Below are positions 1 through 6,004 of a stretch of 10,927 bases of DNA, piece by piece. A program made the translations under genes and the position numbers. The stretch is from NCBI GenBank assembly GCA_020718315.1, contig DYSK01000075.1, forward strand, positions 1 to 10,927. The letters are read 5' to 3'. The notes beneath the pieces were generated by a model. It saw nothing but the letters and a program-made list of their open reading frames with translations. It made no database searches and was not told the origin of the DNA. The first letter of the stretch is position 1, and the number at the start of each line of letters is the position of its first letter. Origin of the DNA: Draconibacterium orientale (GTDB taxonomy: Bacteria; Bacteroidota; Bacteroidia; Bacteroidales; UBA12170).

Positions 1-2423
1 TGAGCAAACTGAGAATTCTTCACCGATTTGGTTTTATCAACCAAATGATCTTTATAAGTAACATTTTTCGCCATATAATCCCAACGTTCGGCTTCTGCCA
101 TTTGGGATTCAAGCGGCTTCATAATGAGCGATTTTTCTTTTGAAGGACAAACTTCCTCGCAGTTTCCGCAACCTGTACAATCCAATGCTGATACCTGAAT
201 ACGGAATTGCAATCCTTCCAATTGTTTTCCAACTGCTTTTTTGGTTTCAGTGCCAGCGGGCGCTCCTGCCAATTCTTTTTCGTCCAATAAGAAAGGACGA
301 ATAGCAGCGTGAGGACAAACATACGAACATTGATTACATTGAATACAACTTTCCATTTGCCATTCGGGAATTTCTACAGCAATGCCCCGTTTTTCGTAAG
401 CAGCTGTTCCGGCTGGCAAAGTTCCTTCTTCACGACCGTAAAATGCACTCACCGGCAAAGTGTCACCATCTTGTGCATTTACTGTATTTACAAAGTTTTT
501 AATGAAATCTGGAATAGAAGCATCTTCTTTCGCTTTTTCAGCTACAACATCTATCGATGCCCACTCTTTGGGAATCTCAATTTTTGTAACAGCACCACCG
601 CGATCAACAGCAGCAAAATTCATATTGATAATTTCTTCGCCTTTCATGCCGTACGATTTTACGATGAACGCTTTCATCTTTTCAACAGCTAGAGCAAATG
701 GAACAACTTCGGCTACTTTGAAGAATGCTGATTGCATAATGGTGTTGGTACGATTTCCCAAGCCAATTTCAACGGCAATACTTGTAGCATCGATGATATA
801 CATGCTGATGTTTTTCTCGGCAAGAATTTTTTTGATTTTTGCAGGTAGATTTGATTTGGTAGTTTCAACATCCCAACTGCTGTTCAACAAGAAAACTCCA
901 TTTTGCTTGATTCCTTTGAGCATATCGTACTTTGTAAGATAGGAAGGAACGTGACAAGCAACAAAATCGGGTGTTCCAACCAAATAAGTAGAACGAATGG
1001 GGTTGTCGCCAAAGCGTAAATGCGAAATAGTGATTCCACCCGATTTCTTCGAATCGTAGGCAAAATACGCTTGTGCATATTTATCAGTAGAATCTCCAAT
1101 AATTTTGATGGAATTTTTGTTTGCACCAACTGTTCCATCAGCTCCTAAACCATAAAATTTAGCTTCGAAAGTTCCTTTTGGAACAACGCTGATTTCTTCC
1201 TTCTTTGGTAGAGAGAGGAATGTAACATCATCAACAATACCTATTGTAAAACGATTTTTTGGCTCGGGCATTGCAAGATTTTCATAAACGCTGATGATTT
1301 GCGATGGAGTGGTATCTTTCGACGACAAACCATAACGACCGCCAACGATTACCGGAGCATTTTCTTTACCGTAGAACAAATCACGGATATCTAAATACAA
1401 AGGCTCGCCATTTGCGCCAGGCTCTTTGGTGCGATCTAAAACGGCAATGCGTTTTACTGTTTTTGGCAATACTTTTAAGAAATATTTGGTAGAGAAAGGG
1501 CGATACAAATGTACAGAAATCAATCCAATTTTTTCGCCTTGAGCCATTTTATAATCGATCACTTCTTTGATCGTTTCGGTTACCGAACCCATGGCAACTA
1601 AGATGTCGGTTGCATCGGCGGCGCCATAATAGGTAAATGGATGATATTCGCGACCGGTTTTTTTGGTGATTTCTTGCATATATTCTTCCACAACATCCGG
1701 AACAGCATCGTAAAATCTATTTGCAGCTTCACGAGCCTGGAAATAAATATCCGGATTTTGAGCAGTACCACGGGTTACCGGATTTTCTGGATTCAAAGCG
1801 GAATCTCTAAATTTCTTTAATGCCTCTTGATCGATTAAAGGAGCCAAATCATCGTTGGAAAAATATTCTATTTTTTGGATTTCGTGAGAGGTTCTAAAAC
1901 CATCGAAGAAATGTACAAATGGTATGCGTGTTTTAATAGCAGCCAAGTGAGCCACACCGGCCAAATCCATCACTTCCTGAACACCACCGGTAGCCAAAAA
2001 TGCAAATCCGGTTTGGCGAGCCGACATCACATCGGAATGATCACCAAAAATTGAAAGTGCTTGCGCTGCTAAACTGCGCGCGCTTACGTGAAATACTCCT
2101 GGTAAGAGTTCGCCGGATATTTTATACATGTTTGGAATCATTAAGAGCAATCCTTGAGAAGCTGTAAATGTGCTGGTCAATGCTCCTGCTTGCAATGAGC
2201 CGTGAACGGCTCCTGAAGCACCACCTTCCGATTGTAATTCTGAAACCTGAACTGTTTCGCCAAAAATATTCTTTCGGCCATTTGCTGCCCATTCATCAAC
2301 ATATTCGGCCATGGTAGAAGAGGGCGTAATCGGGTAAATTGCAGCAACTTCACTAAACATATAGGCGATATGAGCCGCAGCATAGTTTCCGTCGCAAGTG
2401 ATAAATTTTTTCTTATTTTCCAT
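1..2423 (-). CDS. nifJ: Pyruvate:ferredoxin (flavodoxin) oxidoreductase, C-terminus cut by window edge
   Basis: This is a homodimeric-type PFOR, which oxidatively decarboxylates pyruvate to acetyl-CoA and CO2 and reduces ferredoxin or flavodoxin in the cytoplasm. The frame is open from ATG 2423 to the left edge, giving about 807 residues; the family is usually ~1170-1200, so the TPP-binding C-terminal domain is outside the window. The N-terminal domain has YPITPSS (Thr33), Glu66 and HVSAR (Arg116), matching the pyruvate-contacting Thr and Arg of characterised PFORs. The gamma-type domain begins near residue 427 (GLGADGTVGAN). A two-cluster ferredoxin domain follows: C693-x2-C696-x2-C699-x3-C703-P and C749-x2-C752-x2-C755-x3-C759-P. 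No frameshift or stop is seen. A TACTTTTG -7 box lies at 2491-2484. The gene is divergent from a DHOD-like gene, a pairing also known in other bacteria. Identification is confident; 2-oxoacid preference is inferred. Confidence 0.96.
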   Translation of the reverse strand, partial: MENKKKFITCDGNYAAAHIAYMFSEVAAIYPITPSSTMAEYVDEWAANGRKNIFGETVQVSELQSEGGASGAVHGSLQAGALTSTFTASQGLLLMIPNMYKISGELLPGVFHVSARSLAAQALSIFGDHSDVMSARQTGFAFLATGGVQEVMDLAGVAHLAAIKTRIPFVHFFDGFRTSHEIQKIEYFSNDDLAPLIDQEALKKFRDSALNPENPVTRGTAQNPDIYFQAREAANRFYDAVPDVVEEYMQEITKKTGREYHPFTYYGAADATDILVAMGSVTETIKEVIDYKMAQGEKIGLISVHLYRPFSTKYFLKVLPKTVKRIAVLDRTKEPGANGEPLYLDIRDLFYGKENAPVIVGGRYGLSSKDTTPSQIISVYENLAMPEPKNRFTIGIVDDVTFLSLPKKEEISVVPKGTFEAKFYGLGADGTVGANKNSIKIIGDSTDKYAQAYFAYDSKKSGGITISHLRFGDNPIRSTYLVGTPDFVACHVPSYLTKYDMLKGIKQNGVFLLNSSWDVETTKSNLPAKIKKILAEKNISMYIIDATSIAVEIGLGNRTNTIMQSAFFKVAEVVPFALAVEKMKAFIVKSYGMKGEEIINMNFAAVDRGGAVTKIEIPKEWASIDVVAEKAKEDASIPDFIKNFVNTVNAQDGDTLPVSAFYGREEGTLPAGTAAYEKRGIAVEIPEWQMESCIQCNQCSYVCPHAAIRPFLLDEKELAGAPAGTETKKAVGKQLEGLQFRIQVSALDCTGCGNCEEVCPSKEKSLIMKPLESQMAEAERWDYMAKNVTYKDHLVDKTKSVKNSQFA

Positions 2424-2483
2424 TTTAAAATAAATTTAAATTGTATGCTTATTTTAGTTCTTATTTCTTCTAAAAAATGAGCA

Positions 2484-2491
2484 CAAAAGTA
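2484..2491 (-). promoter_or_regulatory. Candidate Bacteroidota -7 box for nifJ
   Basis: On the minus strand this reads TACTTTTG, a full match to the Bacteroidetes TAnnTTTG -7 element. It would place transcription start near 2477 and give a leader of about 50 nt before ATG 2423. No convincing TTG-type -33 element is visible, so the call rests on the -7 match and its position. Confidence 0.45.
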
Positions 2492-2637
2492 CAAATTTTA
2501 ATCCGTTTGCATAGCTAAAATGCTGCGCAGCTGTCTAAAAATTATTAATTTAGAAAGGTTATGAATTAATTTTTTTTATTCAATCGTTTGCGCTGTGATT
2601 GATTTTTTTCGTTCGATGCATCTTTATCCTTGTGACA

Positions 2638-2675
2638 ATAAAATAATTAGGACATTAAATGCCTAATTATTTTAT
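2638..2675. promoter_or_regulatory. Perfect 14-bp inverted repeat between nifJ and the DHOD-like gene
   Basis: The left arm ATAAAATAATTAGG (2638-2651) is the exact reverse complement of the right arm (2662-2675), separated by 10 nt. Within the spacer, CAT (2653-2655) and ATG (2659-2661) can pair further. The right arm lies where the -33 contacts of the rightward promoter (-7 box at 2692) would fall, which suits a dimeric-regulator operator. A factor-independent terminator is unlikely because the element precedes both divergent genes. No known regulator consensus was recognised. Confidence 0.6.
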
Positions 2676-2691
2676 CGCTTTGGATTTTTTG

Positions 2692-2699
2692 TATCTTTG
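2692..2699 (+). promoter_or_regulatory. Candidate Bacteroidota -7 box for the DHOD-like gene
   Basis: TATCTTTG matches TAnnTTTG exactly and is 36 nt upstream of ATG 2736. Expected transcription start is near 2705, leaving a leader of about 30 nt. Because the element overlaps an in-frame TTG at 2697, it argues against that TTG as start codon. No clear -33 TTG is visible; the expected place is inside the right arm of the 2638-2675 palindrome. Confidence 0.55.
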
Positions 2700-2735
2700 A
2701 ATCAATCTATTTTACAAACCGATAAAAATATTTTT

Positions 2736-3746
2736 ATGGCTGATTTAAGAACAACTTATATGAGCATTGAGCTCAAGAACCCAATTGTAGTGGGGGCTAG
2801 CAATCTGGTTACGGATATTGAGAACTTAAAAAAAATGGAAGCGGCCGGAGCTGGAGCCATCGTTTATAAATCTTTGTTTGAGGAGCAAATTCAAATGGAA
2901 AATTTTGAAACAGACGAAGAGCTCACTGCATATAACGACCGTAATTCTGAAATGATTTCTTTGTTTCCCGGAATGGGAGAAGTGGGACCTCACGAATTTT
3001 TGGAAAACCTCCGAAAAGCCAAAAATGCAGTAAAAATTCCTGTTTTTGCTAGCTTAAATTGCGTGTATAAATACACTTGGCTTGATTATGCGAAAGAAAT
3101 TGAAAAAACGGGTGTCGATGGAATTGAACTCAATTTCTTTTCTACTCCAAAACCTTTTGGATTAAGTGGTCACGACGTATTGGAAGAGCAATTGAATATA
3201 ATGCATGATGTAAAAGCGGCTTTAAAAATTCCGGTTGCCGTAAAAATTAGTCCGTTTTATACCAATACTTTAAGAATGGTAAACATGATTGAAGGAACAG
3301 GCGTAGATGCGGTGGTGATGTTCAACAAATTGTTTCAACCGGATATCGACATCGATCAGGTGAAAATGCAATTTCCGTATAATTTTTCCACTTCCGACGA
3401 AAACCGATTGCCATTGCGCTATGTTGGTTTGCTGGCCGGTCAGGTGGAAATGAGTTTGGCTGCCAATACCGGAATTATGGAAGGCGAAGACGTCATTAAA
3501 ATGCTTTTGGCTGGCGCTGATGTTGTTCAAATTGTTACGACACTTTATAAACATGGGATTCCGCATATAGGTAGAATGCTGGAAGATGTAGAAGCATGGA
3601 TGAATAAAAAGGATTATCATACTGTTGATGAATTTCGTGGACTTCTCTCACGCGAAAAAATAGACGATCCTTACGCTTACAAACGTGCACAATATGTTGA
3701 TATTCTGATGAAATCGAATGTATTCAAACCTAAGATTTCGCTTTAA
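2736..3746 (+). CDS. Dihydroorotate dehydrogenase-like flavoprotein adjacent to nifJ
   Basis: This is a 336-residue (beta/alpha)8-barrel FMN protein of the PyrD-like family usually annotated 'dihydroorotate dehydrogenase-like protein'. Visible features are VVGASNL near residue 18, YKSLFEEQI with Lys45 at the position of the family's N-terminal FMN lysine, ELNFFSTP (131-138) in the active-site loop, VKISPFY with Lys170, NTGIMEGEDVI, and the late phosphate-binding AGADVVQIVTTLY. The catalytic Cys of class 1 DHODs is absent; Ser136 aligns roughly with the class 2 serine, but the following Pro-Asn is not kept. ATG 2736 is preferred over TTG 2697 because the latter lies in the promoter and adds a non-conserved leader. 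The gene is divergent from nifJ with no pyr genes nearby, so a redox role linked to PFOR is inferred; the true substrate is unknown. Confidence 0.88.
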   Translation: MADLRTTYMSIELKNPIVVGASNLVTDIENLKKMEAAGAGAIVYKSLFEEQIQMENFETDEELTAYNDRNSEMISLFPGMGEVGPHEFLENLRKAKNAVKIPVFASLNCVYKYTWLDYAKEIEKTGVDGIELNFFSTPKPFGLSGHDVLEEQLNIMHDVKAALKIPVAVKISPFYTNTLRMVNMIEGTGVDAVVMFNKLFQPDIDIDQVKMQFPYNFSTSDENRLPLRYVGLLAGQVEMSLAANTGIMEGEDVIKMLLAGADVVQIVTTLYKHGIPHIGRMLEDVEAWMNKKDYHTVDEFRGLLSREKIDDPYAYKRAQYVDILMKSNVFKPKISL

Positions 3747-3763
3747 GTAATTTATATTTCCAC

Positions 3764-3794
3764 AAAAACCTGCTACCAAAATGGCGGGTTTTTT
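3764..3794. terminator. Bidirectional intrinsic terminator
   Basis: AAAAACCTGC (3764-3773) pairs with GCGGGTTTTT (3784-3793) around a 10-nt loop, with one T-G wobble. A T-run follows on the plus strand and an A-run precedes the stem, so it can serve as a U-tract hairpin in both directions. It lies 17 nt after the DHOD-like stop and overlaps the stop codon (3793-3795) of the convergent prolyl isomerase gene. Confidence 0.8.
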
Positions 3795-4377
3795 AATTTT
3801 TTCTCCAAAATTTTATTTTAATACGTGGATTCAGGTATTGATCGTCGGCGCGAGCTTGGTGAATTTTTCTCACCGCATCCATTCCACGTATCACTTTTCC
3901 AAAAGCGGAAAATCCGACGCCATCGCCATTTCTTTTTCCGCCAAAATCGAGGGAAGGCTGATCGCCTATACAAATAAAAAACTCCGACGTGGCCGTGCCT
4001 GGCTCATTTCTCGCCATCGAAATTGTTCCATCCAAATGTTTTATTCCTGTTTTTAGTGTGTGCTCATGCTCAATGGCTGCAAGCATTTTTGGATGATTGT
4101 CTTCAAACAATCCGCCTTGAATAACATCAATTTTCACCGGGTTGTTTTGCTGATTGTCGGCTCTCACAACGCGGTAAAAGCTGGCGCCTTCCAATCGATT
4201 TTCTTCGATGTATCGCAGAAAATTAGCAACTGTTTTGGGTGCTTTGTCAGCAAAGAGCACTATTCTTATTGTTCCAAATTCGGTTTGTAGCTCTATTTGT
4301 GGGTTTCTTCCCACTACAGCCGAAGAGAGGAGGAAAATATTCATTAGAAGGAGAAAGCGGAAAATGTGTTTTTTCAT
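3793..4377 (-). CDS. Exported cyclophilin-type peptidyl-prolyl cis-trans isomerase
   Basis: This 194-residue protein belongs to the cyclophilin family, which catalyses cis-trans isomerisation of X-Pro bonds to assist protein folding. The first ~22 residues are a signal peptide (MKKH followed by a leucine/isoleucine-rich core and SSAVVG) without a lipobox cysteine, so a periplasmic location is likely. The fold's blocks appear in order: TEFGTIRIVLFADKAPKTVANF (33-53), SFYRVV with the catalytic-type Arg69, VIQGG (85-89), GTISMARNEPGTATSEFFI (117-135) and FGKVIRGMD. Length is normal for a single-domain bacterial enzyme. The start lies 4 nt after the upstream exonuclease stop, so the two genes are almost certainly co-transcribed, although their compartments differ. 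The stop codon overlaps the shared terminator. The cyclosporin-contact tryptophan region (GDQPSLDFGG) is divergent. Family call is confident; substrates are unknown. Confidence 0.93.
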   Translation of the reverse strand: MKKHIFRFLLLMNIFLLSSAVVGRNPQIELQTEFGTIRIVLFADKAPKTVANFLRYIEENRLEGASFYRVVRADNQQNNPVKIDVIQGGLFEDNHPKMLAAIEHEHTLKTGIKHLDGTISMARNEPGTATSEFFICIGDQPSLDFGGKRNGDGVGFSAFGKVIRGMDAVRKIHQARADDQYLNPRIKIKFWRKN

Positions 4378-4381
4378 CGTA

Positions 4382-5731
4382 TTAAAATGGAATAATTTGT
4401 TCTACTTTATTGCTTTTCAGAAAAGAACGAATAATACTCTGGGTATCTTTGGTGTTCATGTAATGATTGATGCCCGATTTGATGGTTTCCAAATCGTCGT
4501 TCAATACTGCTAAATCGACAAATCCAAAACCTTTGTAATGACCGTTTTCTATCAAAACAATTGATTTTTCTTCAGCATGTCGTCCGGCATCTATCAGGAG
4601 TAAATTTTTTTCAGGATACGAAAAATAATCTATCAGCCCTAAGACTCTTTCATTGTAACTTATGGCTGGTTCCAAACCTATGCATGCTCCTTTGCATTGA
4701 TGAATTCCGTAGTGAAAACAGGCTCCCGAACTGGAATACAAACCGTTTAGCTTTTGACAAAGTTGGTAGTTTTGAGTGAGCTCAGCCAAATGTTCTTGAC
4801 CTTGTGTTTTTGAAGAATACAAGCTTAAAGGGCTTTTGTCTGAACTGCTTGCTTTTTCGATTGCCAAACATAAATACGCATTCGAATCTTGATAGGTATA
4901 TAGTCCCCATGAATGTAAACTTCTTCGCTGGGCGCGGTTGTACAATGGAAGGTTTTTTTTGATTTCGTCCGATTCTAACAGCAAAGCAACCAATTCGCTT
5001 CCGCACAATTCATAATCCACATCGGCAATTCGGTTTTTCATTTCCAAGGCTTTTTTTGTGGTCGTATTGTTCAGATGCGAAATGATTCGGCTGTGGATAT
5101 TGGTGCTTTTTCCAACATAAATTAGCTCGCCAAGGTCGTTATAGAAATAGTAAACGCCAGTTTTTTGTGGAAGTGTATCTATTTTTTCTTTCTTTAGATT
5201 CGAATGCAGTCCGGCAAGTGAAACACTTTCAAGATTTGGTTCAAACTGGTAGATGCGTTTGAAAAGTTCGGCAGTAGCAAGCGCGTCGCCCAAAGCACGG
5301 TGTCTGTTTTTAATTTCGATGCCTATATCAGCACATAAATTTCCCAGACTGTAACTTCGCAATCCGGGAATAAATTTCCGAGCCAATTTGATAGTATCCA
5401 ATGTTTTTCGCTCGTAATTGTAGCCGAAATTTTCGAATTCGGCACGGATAAACCGATAATCGAAAGCCACATTGTGCCCAACAAATGTGCAATTTTCAGT
5501 GAGTTCTACAATCTCTTTTGCAATCTCATAAAATTTTGGAGCAGAAGCCACCATTTGGTTGTTGATTCCGGTGATTTGTGTGATGCGGTAGGAAATCTTT
5601 TGTTCAGGATTGATTAAACTCGAAAATTCTTTCACAATCTTTTCGCCATCAAACACCACAATGGCAATTTCGGTGAGCCGATCGGTTTTTGGATTTATGC
5701 CTGTTGTTTCAACGTCGATGATAGCGAACAT
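4382..5731 (-). CDS. DEDDh exonuclease / GIY-YIG nuclease / UvrC-like cysteine-cluster fusion protein
   Basis: This 449-residue fusion is probably a DNA-repair nuclease. Residues 1-165 form a DnaQ/PolC-type 3'-5' exonuclease with a complete DEDDh set: Asp6 and Glu8 (IDVETTG), Asp91 (HNVAFDYRF), His144 and Asp149 (HRALGDA). Residues ~186-265 form a GIY-YIG nuclease like the UvrC/Cho N-terminus: GVYYF (192-196), IYVGKS (204-209), Arg215, Glu253 in ALLLE, then PLYN. Cys325, Cys338, Cys346 and Cys350 follow (C-x12-C-x7-C-x3-C), resembling UvrC's cysteine region, which has been reported to bind an iron-sulfur cluster. The last ~95 residues show no recognised domain, and UvrC's RNase H-like nuclease and HhH domains are absent. 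The architecture resembles Cho-like exonuclease-GIY-YIG fusions annotated as DNA polymerase III epsilon-like proteins. It is first in a unit with the isomerase. A replicative proofreading role is less likely. Confidence 0.9.
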   Translation of the reverse strand: MFAIIDVETTGINPKTDRLTEIAIVVFDGEKIVKEFSSLINPEQKISYRITQITGINNQMVASAPKFYEIAKEIVELTENCTFVGHNVAFDYRFIRAEFENFGYNYERKTLDTIKLARKFIPGLRSYSLGNLCADIGIEIKNRHRALGDALATAELFKRIYQFEPNLESVSLAGLHSNLKKEKIDTLPQKTGVYYFYNDLGELIYVGKSTNIHSRIISHLNNTTTKKALEMKNRIADVDYELCGSELVALLLESDEIKKNLPLYNRAQRRSLHSWGLYTYQDSNAYLCLAIEKASSSDKSPLSLYSSKTQGQEHLAELTQNYQLCQKLNGLYSSSGACFHYGIHQCKGACIGLEPAISYNERVLGLIDYFSYPEKNLLLIDAGRHAEEKSIVLIENGHYKGFGFVDLAVLNDDLETIKSGINHYMNTKDTQSIIRSFLKSNKVEQIIPF

Positions 5732-5747
5732 AAGTTTTGACTTTGGT

Positions 5748-5755
5748 CAAAAATA
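5748..5755 (-). promoter_or_regulatory. Candidate -7 box for the exonuclease-isomerase unit
   Basis: On the minus strand this reads TATTTTTG, matching TAnnTTTG, 16 nt upstream of ATG 5731. It implies a very short leader of about 10 nt. AT-rich composition makes chance matches likely, and no -33 element was found at the expected spacing. Confidence 0.35.
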
Positions 5756-5813
5756 GGAAAAATCATTTGCAATTGAGCTTTTGATCACCGAAAATATTTC
5801 TAGACGGTTTGTG

Positions 5814-5834
5814 GCGGAAAGATTTATTTTCCGC
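5814..5834. repeat. Short hairpin in the exonuclease/gatE intergenic region
   Basis: GCGGAAA (5814-5820) and TTTCCGC (5828-5834) form a 7-bp stem with a 7-nt loop. It sits midway between divergent genes, upstream of both, so it is not a gene-end terminator. It may be an operator or chance; nothing else is recognised in this 273-bp spacer apart from the two promoter candidates and the short leader ORF. Confidence 0.35.
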
Positions 5835-5934
5835 ACTTGGCGATAAAATTTCGATTTGGTGGCTTGCCTGTATTTAATCCTGTATCCGTAAAAATTTCGC
5901 GATTTACTTCAACCAAAAACCAAATAAAATTTAT

Positions 5935-5942
5935 TATATTTG
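5935..5942 (+). promoter_or_regulatory. Candidate Bacteroidota -7 box for gatE-gatD
   Basis: TATATTTG matches TAnnTTTG exactly and lies 63 nt upstream of the gatE start. Expected transcription start is near 5949, giving a leader of about 55 nt. The match suggests the archaeal-type genes are driven by a host-style promoter. A -33 TTG at normal spacing is not evident. Confidence 0.5.
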
Positions 5943-5977
5943 AGCATTGTAAACACAAGCTAATTAATCTGAAAACA

Positions 5978-6001
5978 ATGCTTTCTAAGGCAATGTTCTA
6001 A
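5978..6001 (+). other. Seven-codon leader ORF directly upstream of gatE
   Basis: ATG 5978 opens a reading frame encoding MLSKAMF, stopped by TAA at 5999-6001, three bases before the gatE ATG and in the same frame. If translated it could affect gatE initiation by reinitiation. Such short ORFs occur often by chance and no ribosome-binding site distinguishes it. Confidence 0.2.
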
Positions 6002-6004
6002 CAA

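Noticed and set aside
2630..2638. TTGTGACAA as a Rex-type redox operator
   Set aside because: Only a 9-bp palindrome with a TTGTGA half-site; the Rex consensus needs a second half at fixed spacing, which is absent.
2697..2735. TTG at 2697 as start of the DHOD-like gene, adding 13 residues
   Set aside because: It overlaps the TATCTTTG promoter element, so it would lie at or before the transcription start; ATG 2736 begins directly at the conserved barrel.
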